The notes below the pieces were generated by a model, which was given only the letters and a program-made list of their open reading frames with translations, made no database searches and was not told where the DNA came from. Positions 1-7,848 of a stretch of 64,000 nt of DNA are shown one piece after another; positions within the stretch are counted from its first letter, which is position 1, and each line of letters begins with the position of its first letter. Source of the stretch: Candidatus Bathyarchaeia archaeon. GTDB lineage: Archaea > Thermoproteota > Bathyarchaeia > 40CM-2-53-6. The stretch is from positions 1 through 64,000 of the forward strand of contig DASYWW010000011.1 in NCBI GenBank assembly GCA_035935655.1. Reading direction: 5' to 3'. The position numbers and the translations under genes are program-made.

Positions 1-507
1 AAGCTGTTCAGTCGCCTTAAACGCGGTTTCCTTCGCGAGTATCTCCTTTTCCTCTTGCTGAGTCTGCTCCCATTCCTTGGCTATAGTACTCCCGACTCTA
101 AACGACAAGTAGTATGCTACCACGCTCATAAACAACAGAAGCAATCCAAACAAGTTTGCCCAAGTAACGACTAGAACCCCGCTAACTGAAAGCCATTGCC
201 AGGTAGTCAATGCGAGGCTGTCAACTATGTAGCCTGTATAGATCAGGATACCAATTGCGATCACGCCAAAGACTGACACCTTCAGAAACGATCTTCGGGC
301 ATACAATCGATCCCAGCCGAAATAGGCTGTAGCCCCGATGATTACGACGAAAGTCCATAGCCCAGCAATTAGATACTTGATTGGTTCTGGTGCGCCGGCC
401 AAGTCAGCCCCAAGTATGGCCGCCCAAAGCGTTCCAAAGTATGTTATATCTCGCAGTATTTCCTGTCGCTTCGGGCGTTTCTGTGGAATAGCCGTTAGCG
501 TCGGCAT
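1..507 (-). CDS. Integral membrane protein, cut by window edge
   Basis: The reading frame starts at ATG 507 (minus) and stays open for 169 codons to the left edge, so the C-terminus is missing. The protein begins MPTLTAIPQKRPKRQ and then shows about four hydrophobic segments (roughly residues 24-60, 76-95, 103-125 and 125-140). A charged, Glu/Lys/Gln-rich tail follows (EWEQTQQEEKEILAKE), probably helical or coiled-coil and cytoplasmic. I recognise no family. It points away from the small zinc-finger genes to its right. Confidence 0.6.
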   Translation of the reverse strand, partial: MPTLTAIPQKRPKRQEILRDITYFGTLWAAILGADLAGAPEPIKYLIAGLWTFVVIIGATAYFGWDRLYARRSFLKVSVFGVIAIGILIYTGYIVDSLALTTWQWLSVSGVLVVTWANLFGLLLLFMSVVAYYLSFRVGSTIAKEWEQTQQEEKEILAKETAFKATEQL

Positions 508-597
508 AGATCATGATATCAACGAATAAGCTAATGTAAGTTGCCTGCCGAAAAAATCTGGATGTTTACAATAGTCCAGGGAGGAGACGAGAGGGGC

Positions 598-845
598 CTA
601 CGTACGACGTACCGCCTCCCCCGGCATAGAATTGACACGTTCGGATAAATATTCCAGAGCCCTTCGCATTTCCTCGTAAACAGCGGTCAGCTCCAACTTC
701 ATGGTCTCGAACTTCGCAATGCACCCGTCGTGGACGCACTAACTGACTCAAAGCCGTCCTTGCTCCTAGCATAGATCTTCTTTCCGTCGCCTCTACCCCA
801 CACTTTCAAAGAGACCCGCTGACGACACAGCACACAAAACTCCAT
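598..845 (-). pseudogene. Small Cys-rich protein with frameshift
   Basis: Frame one starts at ATG 845 with MEFCVLCRQRVSLKVWGRG (CxxC) and runs to about KDGFESVS. One base out of phase, the frame continues as CVHDGCIAKFETMKLELTA and ends in EAVRRT before TAG 598. Each half looks coding only in its own frame, and the total length (248 nt) is one base short of a whole number of codons. I infer a single-base deletion or an assembly error in a protein of about 81 residues whose CxxC and CxxxxC pairs could bind zinc. Left as it is, frame one stops at 699 after 48 residues. Confidence 0.45.
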
Positions 846-907
846 GCTCTTCTGCCGGAATGGTTCTGCTCTCTCTCACTTAACAAATCTCACGCCTCGC
901 CTAGCTT

Positions 908-1075
908 ATGGGAGCCCTTTGTCAAGTCAGAGGTTGCAAGAATCAGCCAGTGTCACTTTGTCCCGGCTGTGTGAAATTCTTCTGCGAGAAGCATGGTCGT
1001 GAGCATGAAGAAGCAGTCCGTGAAATGAGAGTAGAGGCTATGTTCCCAGCGGGAACCCATCCCCCTTCTGAATAG
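908..1075 (+). CDS. Tiny zinc-finger protein (55 aa)
   Basis: ATG 908 to TAG 1075. The spacing C-x4-C-x7-C-x2-C-x4-C-x2-H-x3-H (CQVRGC, CPGC, CEKHGREH) resembles B-box/AN1-like cross-brace fingers that bind two zinc ions. A short acidic/basic tail follows. A clear paralogue lies at 1481-1627 with the same order of ligands. The conserved ligand pattern in two copies makes this a real gene despite its size. The role is unknown; such fingers usually mediate protein or nucleic-acid contacts. Confidence 0.65.
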   Translation: MGALCQVRGCKNQPVSLCPGCVKFFCEKHGREHEEAVREMRVEAMFPAGTHPPSE

Positions 1076-1078
1076 TTT

Positions 1079-1381
1079 TCACTCCTCGGGATCTTCGTCG
1101 TCAACTTCAGTGTAGTAGCTATCCTTTCCGCAGTTTGAGCACCTACAATCCACTCGAATAGTGCTCCTCATGACTGATACAGTCTCCTTCCACTCTTCAG
1201 TTCTGATGACGTCCTCGTCACGGTTCTTGATCGTTTTCTCTCTCGGGAAGAGCTTCTGGACTGTTCTCCTATCCACTACAGAACTGCTCTTCTTTTGAAG
1301 AAACCCTTTCTGTCCACAACCGGGACATCTTCTACCGAAATTTCTCTGAAACCAGTTACGAGTGTCTACTCTTCCAAGCAT
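1079..1381 (-). CDS. Zinc-ribbon protein (100 aa)
   Basis: ATG 1381, stop 1079. A knuckle CPGC (residues 19-22) near the N-terminus pairs with CRCSNCG (79-85) near the C-terminus, a split zinc ribbon. The 55 residues between them are basic and polar. The C-terminus is acidic (EVDDEDPEE). It converges on the small finger gene ending at 1075 with only 3 nt between stops. The family is not recognised. Split ribbons of this kind are common in archaeal DNA-binding or transcription accessory proteins, but that role is only inferred. Confidence 0.6.
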   Translation of the reverse strand: MLGRVDTRNWFQRNFGRRCPGCGQKGFLQKKSSSVVDRRTVQKLFPREKTIKNRDEDVIRTEEWKETVSVMRSTIRVDCRCSNCGKDSYYTEVDDEDPEE

Positions 1382-1480
1382 AGAGGAGGAATTTGGACTT
1401 TCGCGCTCTTAAACACCGCTTGTAGGTACTCGTTCGAGTTTCTCTACTACTAATCAAAGTCCCCTGTCCTTACCTTACCT

Positions 1481-1627
1481 ATGCTATCCCCATGTCAGTT
1501 TGAAGGTTGCATAAGTGGATCACTTCTATGCTGTGACGACTGTCACAAATGGTTCTGCACGAAGCATTATCGTGAGCATAGAACGGAGAACCTAGTGGAG
1601 ACTTCCAAGGAGACTCCAAAACATTAG
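1481..1627 (+). CDS. Tiny zinc-finger protein (48 aa), paralogue of 908-1075
   Basis: ATG 1481 to TAG 1627. The ligand order matches the neighbour: CQFEGC, CDDC, CTKHYREH, giving C-x4-C ... C-x2-C-x4-C-x2-H-x3-H. The spacer between the first and second Cys pairs has the same length as in the first copy. The C-terminal tail is hydrophilic and diverged. Two copies within 600 bp suggest local duplication. The function is unknown. Confidence 0.6.
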   Translation: MLSPCQFEGCISGSLLCCDDCHKWFCTKHYREHRTENLVETSKETPKH

Positions 1628-1757
1628 TTTCACTTTCACTCCCGAAGTGGAGGGTAACACCTTGTATTACCACTGTCGGGTGTGAAAGGTGTTAAATGTC
1701 TGGTAGTACGAGATAAATGATCCAGATCAGCGCATTTCACTGACCCAGAATATTTCA

Positions 1758-1840
1758 GTGGGCACGGGCGAGCATCGGGTTCGAGACCGCCGGTCTCCGG
1801 CGTTCCAACGCCCGAAGTCACCGCCTCGCCCGGCCCGATT
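1758..1840. other. Strongly structured element, candidate ncRNA
   Basis: GGGC-A-CGGGCGAG (1760-1772) pairs with CTCGCCCG-GCCC (1825-1836), giving 12 bp with one bulged A. Two further hairpins nest inside: GAGACC-GCC-GGTCTC (from about 1783) and GGCGT-TCCA-ACGCC (from about 1799). Just upstream is CACTGA...TCAGTG. This is a three-way-junction shape of about 77 nt in a 385-nt gap that lacks a convincing gene. It contains TTCGAGA, like a tRNA T-loop, but no tRNA cloverleaf can be drawn in either orientation. The strand is undecided; the rest of the gap (1861-2012) shows nothing recognisable. Confidence 0.4.
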
Positions 1841-2012
1841 CACCATACGCGGACTAACTATATACGATGTTCTACACGGTAGAAACTGAAGGTATTCCAA
1901 ATTTGATTTTGGATTACTTTCAGTCGGGGTCTCTGTTCAAATATCGTGTGTTCGATTTGGTTTTCTGTTTAGAATCATTTTATGGAGGCAAGTCAATCGT
2001 AGTGGTCTCAAG

Positions 2013-2279
2013 ATGGGAATAGGGATAGAGAAACTCGCCATCGAGATCGAAGAGACAGCGAACGGTGTCTACCCGAGCGATAGGCCGCAACGGGAACTTC
2101 TCGTTAGCAAAGCTAGGAAAATTCAACAATTATCTCGACGAAGAAGGAGTGGTGTAGCGGAGCGGGTGGACGCTCTGATCTGTCACAAGTGCGACCTGCC
2201 TATGACGTTCAGTGAAGCAACAGGGAAATATCGTGTCTTTAGCTCTGGGAATTGCGGGAATAGAGTCGGAGTGTTGTAG
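2013..2279 (+). CDS. Hypothetical protein with C-terminal CxxC
   Basis: ATG 2013, stop 2279, 88 aa. The first 50 residues are helical and charged (EIEETANGVYPS, then RRRRSG), followed by CHKC and a single downstream Cys in SSGNCGN. A full zinc ribbon would need one more ligand; SSGNC stands where CxxC would be expected, so the ribbon may be degenerate. It lies 4 nt before the next ATG (2284), so the two are probably co-transcribed. The family is not recognised. Confidence 0.5.
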   Translation: MGIGIEKLAIEIEETANGVYPSDRPQRELLVSKARKIQQLSRRRRSGVAERVDALICHKCDLPMTFSEATGKYRVFSSGNCGNRVGVL

Positions 2280-2283
2280 CTTC

Positions 2284-2442
2284 ATGGGAATCGTAGACAC
2301 GATAGTTTGGGTCTACTCCAATGTTGACCCGTGGCGCATACTCGGCTGGATAGCTGTCGTGTTCACGATAGTTGCTATCCTCTTCGTTCTAATCATGGCT
2401 GCTAGCGGCAGAATACGGCTCACAGAAATATCAATACCCTAG
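2284..2442 (+). CDS. Small single-span membrane protein
   Basis: The most plausible start is ATG 2284 (MGIVDTIVWVYSNVD), giving 52 aa. An earlier in-frame ATG at 2212 would overlap the preceding gene heavily. One long hydrophobic segment (ILGWIAVVFTIVAILFVLIM) is followed by a short polar tail. A 6-bp hairpin lies 8 nt after the stop. The function is unknown. Confidence 0.5.
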   Translation: MGIVDTIVWVYSNVDPWRILGWIAVVFTIVAILFVLIMAASGRIRLTEISIP

Positions 2443-2449
2443 TATCCTC

Positions 2450-2464
2450 GCGTGGAGCCCACGC
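2450..2464 (+). terminator. Hairpin after the 2013-2442 gene pair
   Basis: GCGTGG-AGC-CCACGC forms a perfect 6-bp stem with a 3-nt loop 8 nt downstream of the stop at 2442. There is no T-run, so a termination role is inferred from position only. Confidence 0.35.
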
Positions 2465-2634
2465 TCCGGTTACTCGACACCTCAGCTAGCCGTACCCACT
2501 GTTTATCTGTCAGATTGGCTCCTCCAAGTCCAGATCAACCATGCAAAGCATGGCTTACTCAGCGTTTGTCTACACAGAGAGATGTGTCAACCCGAACTCT
2601 TTTGTGGCAAACGACGCCCTAATCTTGGCTAACG

Positions 2635-3678
2635 TCAGTTTTGAGAAGGACCTGGAGGCAGGGGAGGAGACGGAGTTGCAGGGGATAGGGCCGTGGGCTG
2701 CTGAGAGATGGTAAGAGCAAGTTGTCTGACCCATGCATTGCCCAAGTGGTTCTCGATCAGCTTCATGGTAGGAGTCCCGTTGAATGTGAGACTGGTAGCG
2801 TGAAAGACGGACAACACTAGGTCTTCGAGCACCGGGTCCTTCTCCAGATCATCGACAACGAGTCCGTAGGATCGTGCCTGATCCCTGCCGATGTGTCGTG
2901 CATGAGTTTTGAAGGTGGCGTGCTTCGCTAGCCGCTCTGCGACCATTCCCGCTTTCCATCTCCCGTTCTTCTGGCCGTGAAACATGAACCTTGCAAGCCA
3001 GCTCCTGACAAGTTCCCGGGATAACTTCAGGGCTTCCTCGCACTGAACAAGTAATGCAGGCCCGTATTGGGTGAGCATTGGGACCCATGCCCCGAGGTTG
3101 TTTCTATCTCGACATTCCTTCTTTGCGAGTGCGAATTGGTCCAGTATTGCCTGTGCAGGGCTAGACCCTCGAACTCCGCCCTCACCAATGACTGTGAATT
3201 GAGGATCGATAGGGCCAATCGACGACTGGGCACCCATAACAATCTTGTTTGCGGAGCAGGCAAGCATCGTCGCCGCCGACATCGCAGCATGAGGAATTAT
3301 CACACGGACGTCCGAGAACTCGGACCGGATGTAGGTAACCAGTGCCTCAGTGGCTTCAGCAGATCCGCCTGGAGAGTGTAGAATGATATCTAAGCCGGTA
3401 TCAGGAGAAAGACCTGTGAAAGCCTCCATAAAACCCTCCATGTCCTCTTCGGTAATCATTACTTGTTCCGGAGAAACGGGCACTGGCAAAGGGAGCGGGT
3501 GAGTCCATCGTGCAGCGTAAAGAACAGTACTTCTTCCCGTGTGTTGCTGGAGAGCTACTAGGTACTTCCGTCGGATCTCATCAAAGGCGATGGGACCCTT
3601 CTGTTGTTTGAGAGCGTTCAGCTCTTTGAGAATTGTCCCCCAAGGTGGCACTCTAAGCCCTGACCTTTGGGGCCCCAC
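2635..3678 (-). CDS. Serine dehydrogenase proteinase family protease (ClpP/SppA fold)
   Basis: 347 aa. Residues about 73-175 carry the ClpP/SppA-like core: ITEEDMEGF, then HSPGGSAEAT (101-110, oxyanion region), the nucleophile in PHAAMSAATMLA (Ser134), and GAQSSIGPIDPQF, which is characteristic of the SDH proteinase family. The C-terminal part (KHATFKTHARHIGRDQA, YGLVVDDLE) also matches that family. No signal peptide or clear membrane span is seen, so it is probably cytoplasmic or membrane-associated. It starts inside the stop codon of the 60-aa gene at 3678-3860, so the two form a coupled unit. The substrate is unknown. Confidence 0.85.
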   Translation of the reverse strand: MGPQRSGLRVPPWGTILKELNALKQQKGPIAFDEIRRKYLVALQQHTGRSTVLYAARWTHPLPLPVPVSPEQVMITEEDMEGFMEAFTGLSPDTGLDIILHSPGGSAEATEALVTYIRSEFSDVRVIIPHAAMSAATMLACSANKIVMGAQSSIGPIDPQFTVIGEGGVRGSSPAQAILDQFALAKKECRDRNNLGAWVPMLTQYGPALLVQCEEALKLSRELVRSWLARFMFHGQKNGRWKAGMVAERLAKHATFKTHARHIGRDQARSYGLVVDDLEKDPVLEDLVLSVFHATSLTFNGTPTMKLIENHLGNAWVRQLALTISQQPTALSPATPSPPLPPGPSQN

Positions 3679-3860
3679 TAGGACGAGGAGTCTGAGACGG
3701 TCGAAGTAGCTTCGGGAAACCGGAGATATTGTTTCGCAGAGGCAACAGTCTCTCTATAGTGTTCATACATCTTCATGGTCTCGGCCACGCCCGGCAGCTC
3801 CATAGCTCTCTTGAGCATGACATCCAAATCCGTCTTAGAACTGACCTGTCGCGACCGCAT
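3678..3860 (-). CDS. Small helical protein upstream of SDH protease
   Basis: 60 aa, ATG 3860. It is mostly amphipathic helix (DLDVMLKRAMELPGVAET, then YEHYRETVASAKQYL) with a Ser/Thr-rich tail. Its stop shares one base with the start of the protease gene, so translational coupling is likely. It may be a partner or regulator of the protease; this rests on context only. Confidence 0.6.
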   Translation of the reverse strand: MRSRQVSSKTDLDVMLKRAMELPGVAETMKMYEHYRETVASAKQYLRFPEATSTVSDSSS

Positions 3861-4126
3861 ACTCCTTCACTACTTTGGATGGCCCTTTCGCGTAATAAGA
3901 CTGTCCCTGTGCCCGCGTCTCGACTCGACGGTTACTACCCGAAGCGAAGACTGGACAATCCCATTGGTAACAATCGCTATCCCATCACCTTCCGAATTAC
4001 GATCTCTCGGTTATTCAAGCCGAACGTAGCTATGTCCTGTTTTGGAAAGATGATACTACTAGCCCAATTCTGCGGATCGAACGGCCTAACCCTCAGACGC
4101 CTTTAATTCATCTGACTATTTCAAGA

Positions 4127-4765
4127 GTGCACATCGAACCTGATGTCAGGACAGCACAAGAGAGGCCGGACGACGAGGATAGGAACAGTCATGCTGGCCG
4201 AATATTCTTAAAGGACAGATCAACGTTTCTTCTCCGAGAAATGTATAGACCGTGGCCTGAAGAGTCCCAGAAAGAACTCCGGAATGCTGTCATCGCTCTC
4301 TGGACTGTGATGTTCTTTGCATATTTTCTGGTTCCAGAGAATCTCACATTCCCACTGTTTAAGTTCCCGCTTCTGCTCCATCCGGTCTTCCTCGTCATGG
4401 TGATCTGCTGGGGCGTCTTCTTGTTCTTTCAAGTGCTCGCCCTGCTTCCAGTCGGCCGGGGAGCTAAGAGGGATGCGAGTGACTATTCTCTACTCTGGCT
4501 GACTCTTATTCCGTCAATATCATGGTTGTTTTGGGTGATCGTAGCACTTGACGTTACGTTCCCGTTCATTGACCCGATTGTAGAACCATTGTTTCTCGCA
4601 GGTGTATTAACCGCATCCTATCTCTTTGCGAACTACGTTTCCGAGGGACGGTTATCCGTCCAGTTGAGACGAGTTGCCGTCTGGCTCCAGGGCCGTGCCG
4701 TAACAAAAGCGAAAGCGGGCCGAGGCTTCCTGTTTTCAGCTTCGAGGCCGGGTCAGACGACATAG
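4127..4765 (+). CDS. Four-span membrane protein
   Basis: The GTG start at 4127 gives 212 aa; later starts are possible because the first 45 residues are hydrophilic. Hydrophobic segments: about 58-75 (ALWTVMFFAYFLVP), 84-107 (HPVFLVMVICWGVFLFFQVL), 122-143 (LWLTLIPSISWLFWVIVAL) and 150-168 (LFLAGVLTASYLFANYV). The tail is basic. No family is recognised. It is isolated between the protease pair and the restriction relic. Confidence 0.6.
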   Translation: MHIEPDVRTAQERPDDEDRNSHAGRIFLKDRSTFLLREMYRPWPEESQKELRNAVIALWTVMFFAYFLVPENLTFPLFKFPLLLHPVFLVMVICWGVFLFFQVLALLPVGRGAKRDASDYSLLWLTLIPSISWLFWVIVALDVTFPFIDPIVEPLFLAGVLTASYLFANYVSEGRLSVQLRRVAVWLQGRAVTKAKAGRGFLFSASRPGQTT

Positions 4766-4955
4766 GCTGGGAAAAGATAGGGTAAATCTGTTGCCTTACC
4801 AGCAAAAGGCTGGCTAGCCCATAGGCTGATCTGGATTCTACCTTGAAAGAGGACTCTCACTTCGCCCAATTTCTCTACCAATGAGTCTGATTTCGAAGAC
4901 CTCGATCTTAAGAGCTTCTCAGAGCTAAACTCCTGATTATGCTAACTCGTCAGGA

Positions 4956-5699
4956 TTGGTAGAAGGTCGCGAATTGGCAGATGTAATGATAGACCCATCC
5001 TTGCTCTTAGCGAGGACCAAGGCGAAGAGAACTCTTGACCTTGTGGCGAGACTGAAGGAGTACCGCTACGAGTTCTATCTCTCTAAATCGTTTCTAGAAT
5101 TTCTAAGCGCGATGGATGACAAATCTTGGCGGGGATATTTTGCTAGGTTTTACGGCGTTTTCCCTACGGAACGATTCGACCTCTTCAGTCTGATCCAGGA
5201 ACATCGACAACTCTTTACGATCTTTGAAGTGCATATTGCTAACAAGGACGCACATCACGATTTCTTCGAAAGTCTCTCTTTGCAGTTACGTTCAAGGGAG
5301 AGAGAGGATAAGTTCTTGCTTAACACGTTGCTTGAGGAGTGGGTCTTTCTTCAGCAGCATTCTTGGATAGTCTCCAGAGTCAGGAAACCATTCAACCGCT
5401 TCATAGACGCAGGATCAGCCTGCCTGCACCTCGGCAAAGAGGTCGTTGACAAGCTGGAAAGAAGGACGCTTCATACGGGCGAGGATCACCCGCTCAGTAA
5501 TCTGAGTCACCTAAGAGCATTTGGGAAATGGGCGGCCATCGGTGGGGACTCTGTTTTGTTCCTATTCAATCCACTCATGTCCGTTCTGGCAGGTTTAACG
5601 ATCAAGGGATTCCTGTTGCTTGACCCCGCTTCCCTACGAATACCAGGAGGTAAATCACGACTATTTTCCCGACTTCATAATCCACATGAAGAAGGATGA
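4956..5699 (+). CDS. Hypothetical protein, 247 aa
   Basis: TTG start at 4956, or ATG 4983 beginning MIDPSLLLARTKAKR. The second start followed by DLVARLKEYRYEFYLSKSF loosely recalls the opening strand-helix-helix of PIN-like nucleases, but the downstream acidic residues cannot be assigned with confidence. The middle is strongly helical and charged; near the C-terminus is a hydrophobic stretch (SVLFLFNPLMSVLAGL). The last 100 nt overlap, in another frame, a remnant of a type III restriction enzyme, so the C-terminus may be an artefact of a deletion junction. Function unknown. Confidence 0.5.
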   Translation: MVEGRELADVMIDPSLLLARTKAKRTLDLVARLKEYRYEFYLSKSFLEFLSAMDDKSWRGYFARFYGVFPTERFDLFSLIQEHRQLFTIFEVHIANKDAHHDFFESLSLQLRSREREDKFLLNTLLEEWVFLQQHSWIVSRVRKPFNRFIDAGSACLHLGKEVVDKLERRTLHTGEDHPLSNLSHLRAFGKWAAIGGDSVLFLFNPLMSVLAGLTIKGFLLLDPASLRIPGGKSRLFSRLHNPHEEG

Positions 5700-5896
5700 C
5701 AACACACAACTCAACATCATACTTGAAGTAAAGGGTTTCGAGGACGAGAAAGCACGGGCTAAGAAAACGGCAGCGCCAAAGATGGGTTGATGCGGTCAAT
5801 CATTATGGCGGCTATGGCAGATGGGCATTGCACGAGAGCAAGAACCCCAATGTCATTGCCGCTCTCATCGATAAGATCGCTAGGATGTCATCCTGA
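5599..5896 (+). pseudogene. Type III restriction enzyme (Res) C-terminal remnant
   Basis: From about 5620 a frame reads PLPYEYQEVNHDYFPDFI and later ILEVKGFEDEKARAKKTAA, which is the nuclease end of type III Res subunits (the E-x-K of LEVKG belongs to the PD-(D/E)XK site). One base later in phase it continues QRWVDAVNHYGGYGRW and ends ALIDKIARMSS at TGA 5896, again typical of Res C-termini. The change of frame near 5781 and the absence of the helicase part mark a dead fragment. No methylase (Mod) gene is nearby. Confidence 0.7.
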
Positions 5897-5961
5897 CCGA
5901 TTTGACCAGCCCTGCTCGCTTGGCCCGGTGAAGAACGGAATGTTTCCCATTCAATAGACAC

Positions 5962-5990
5962 GTGCTTCTATTCTGCCGGAAGCACTTTTT
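5962..5990 (+). terminator. Stem-loop with T-run
   Basis: GTGCTTC (5962-5968) pairs with GAAGCAC (5979-5985) over a 10-nt loop and is followed directly by TTTTT. It sits 65 nt after the restriction remnant on the same strand and has the form of an intrinsic terminator. Confidence 0.5.
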
Positions 5991-6095
5991 GGGGGGCGCA
6001 ATAGGACTGTTCTTTGAATGGTTCTTTCGATTCGACTCTCGCCGACCTGACCGTTCTTGGACTCTATTCGCGGTCTTCAGGGGGTCTCCAATGGC

Positions 6096-6320
6096 TCACT
6101 CTGCCTCCTTCTTCAACAGAGACGGAAACTCGCCTCGCCTCGCTTTTGCCTCAGACTGCTTGGATTCTCCGAGCTGAGGGACCTTGAATTTGAATGACGG
6201 CCATCTGGTCCCCTTCGCCTCTTTGTCGGATCCAATATTGTGTAACTCACTGGAGAAGCCTTCGTTTTTCGACCGCCAACTAGGCCACCTGAACTCTTTC
6301 TTCCGTTCTTGTTCGTCCAT
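6096..6320 (-). CDS. Possible small charged protein
   Basis: 74 aa from ATG 6320. It is very hydrophilic and has two loosely repeated blocks, FRWPSWRSKNEGF and TRWPSFKFKVPQL, which suggests a real, internally duplicated peptide rather than noise. There is no homologue I recognise. The alternative is that 5991-6460 is non-coding; nothing else is seen there. Confidence 0.3.
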   Translation of the reverse strand: MDEQERKKEFRWPSWRSKNEGFSSELHNIGSDKEAKGTRWPSFKFKVPQLGESKQSEAKARRGEFPSLLKKEAE

Positions 6321-6460
6321 TCAGTTTCACCTACCTCTCAACACCGACTCTGTGAGACTGAACCGCGACCATTTTTGCACCATCCGAGCAACACCCTTGC
6401 CTACGACAATTGCGGTGAAAGTCGTAGCCCACCCTAGATCAATCATTCTAAGTATCACAC

Positions 6461-7078
6461 TCATTGTGGGATTCTCTTGCGCCCTAGGTACTGCTCGGTT
6501 CGAGTCTTACGGCCATCGCTAACCTGGCGTTCGGAGATAGTGAATGAGCCCTCAGGGGTGATCTCTCGATCAATCCACAATCTCACGACTGGCTGCGTTG
6601 ATCCATTAATCTTGGCGATCCGATTCTCGGCTTCCTTCACAGTCACAGGTCCCAAGTCAAGCAAGCGATCAAGTGTCTTTTCAAAGTCTGTTTCGAGCTG
6701 GACATGACGCCGAACCTCGTAGGACGCGTTCACGTCGGGCCAAAGTGTTTCCTTCTTTCTCTCTACACTCTCCACTAGTCCCCGGGGATTGTGCTCTTGA
6801 CAAGATAGTCGCAAATTCTCAGGGTTCCAGTTGTGCGTATTTCCGTCTCGATGATGAATCTGCCAAGGTATCTCTGTACAGTCAGTCCCATAGCACTTAC
6901 CAGTCTGACGGTCTCTCAGGAAAGCTACCGCGATCTTGTAGGCTTGCGGAGAGAGTCGCGATCTGTATTTCTTTTTCTCTGCCTTCGCCGCGTCGAGAAG
7001 TACGGGTCCATTGGAAACAGGACCCGGTGCGTGACCTACGGTGTTCCGGTTTGATGGGCTCGCAGGCCCAGAGTCCAC
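6461..7078 (-). CDS. HNH endonuclease-domain protein
   Basis: 205 aa. The HNH core is residues about 62-97: CYGTDC (Cys62, Cys67), WQIHHRDGNTHNW (His75/His76, the metal-binding and general-base pair), NPENLRL (Asn88) and CQEH (Cys93, His96). The two Cys pairs would hold a structural zinc. The N-terminal 40 residues are Pro/Gly-rich and the C-terminal 100 residues are helical and charged, possibly DNA-binding. It lies between a restriction relic and an integrase, so a mobile-element or defence origin is likely. Whether it cuts DNA specifically is not known. Confidence 0.8.
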   Translation of the reverse strand: MDSGPASPSNRNTVGHAPGPVSNGPVLLDAAKAEKKKYRSRLSPQAYKIAVAFLRDRQTGKCYGTDCTEIPWQIHHRDGNTHNWNPENLRLSCQEHNPRGLVESVERKKETLWPDVNASYEVRRHVQLETDFEKTLDRLLDLGPVTVKEAENRIAKINGSTQPVVRLWIDREITPEGSFTISERQVSDGRKTRTEQYLGRKRIPQ

Positions 7079-7206
7079 GCCCAGATCTTTGCTGGGCTTA
7101 TTCTTGATTACTCATTTTGGTTGGGGTTACCGGAAGTTATTCTGGCCTTCCCCTATCCTCCAACGCGAGTGAGGCGAATTGCACAGAATTGCAAGATAAG
7201 CCTTTG

Positions 7207-7227
7207 CTGATGCGCCAGTAGCATCAG
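7207..7227. terminator. Hairpin between HNH gene and 7250-7456
   Basis: CTGATGC (7207-7213) pairs perfectly with GCATCAG (7221-7227) over a 7-nt loop. It lies just past the stop of the minus-strand gene at 7250. No clear T-run on either side; termination is inferred from position. Confidence 0.35.
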
Positions 7228-7249
7228 AGGTCGAATATTATGTCACTGC

Positions 7250-7456
7250 CTATTGAGAGTTGGGCGGGTTCTTGGGGTTGAGACGACGGTCGAGAATACT
7301 AGCAAAAGTCATGGCCGTACCATAGCTCGTCTCAAAGGTTGAGATTAGTTCCTTGACTATAACATACTTCCGCTTGCCTGTGGAGTGAATCAGGTCTTTG
7401 TGGTCACTGAGGACGGCTTCAACAATCTGTTTGTACTGGGGAATTATAGTGCCCAT
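7250..7456 (-). CDS. Small hypothetical protein (68 aa)
   Basis: ATG 7456. The helix-rich sequence (QYKQIVEAVLSDHKDL, KYVIVKELISTFETSYG, MTFASILDRRL) could be a small winged-helix or HTH-like protein, but no signature is decisive. It is the third minus-strand gene downstream of the integrase and probably belongs to the same element. Confidence 0.45.
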   Translation of the reverse strand: MGTIIPQYKQIVEAVLSDHKDLIHSTGKRKYVIVKELISTFETSYGTAMTFASILDRRLNPKNPPNSQ

Positions 7457-7653
7457 GGGGAAAAACTAGAGTGTGCGAAAAATAAGGTTTGTTAAAACAG
7501 ATATAGCAATAGTATGGTTGAGAGAGCGTAGTTCCGAGAAATTCCTCCTCCCTCAGTAGTTGACCTGAGCGAGTGCACGCCCAAGCCGTATCTTTACACC
7601 AAAAAATATGGTTTGCCAAATTGACCCAGTACGAGGCCAAAGATTCGCGGTTA

Positions 7654-7848
7654 CTAGGGCCCTAAGAAGAGATTCATGTTCGGCTTCTTGTTTCGACATC
7701 CGCTGCACTGAGCCTTGTGATACTTTAGCTCTGAGTTGAAGTCAGCGTCTAAGATTCCCCGAACCCCTGATTCTAGAACGAAGGCCCTGTGATCGAGAGC
7801 CACCGATAGTCGCCAGTTCTCGTCATAGAGACTTCTGACTATCTTCAC
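7654..7848 (-). CDS. Small protein coupled to the integrase
   Basis: 64 aa, start ATG 7848 overlapping the integrase stop by 4 nt, so translation is probably coupled. It contains VALDHRAFVLESGVRGI and a single CSGC knuckle near the C-terminus (AQCSGCRNKKPNMN). A half zinc knuckle may dimerise. No family recognised. Confidence 0.5.
   Translation of the reverse strand: MKIVRSLYDENWRLSVALDHRAFVLESGVRGILDADFNSELKYHKAQCSGCRNKKPNMNLFLGP

Noticed and set aside
1636-1821. Minus-strand frame over the structured element, and a tRNA reading of the same DNA
   Set aside because: Composition is unlike a protein. The TTCGAGA loop cannot be closed by a 5-bp T-stem in either orientation, so tRNA was dropped.
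3729-4106. Plus-strand frame of 125 aa
   Set aside because: First part is antisense to the small gene of the protease pair; the rest has no protein-like pattern. The gap 3861-4126 is treated as intergenic.
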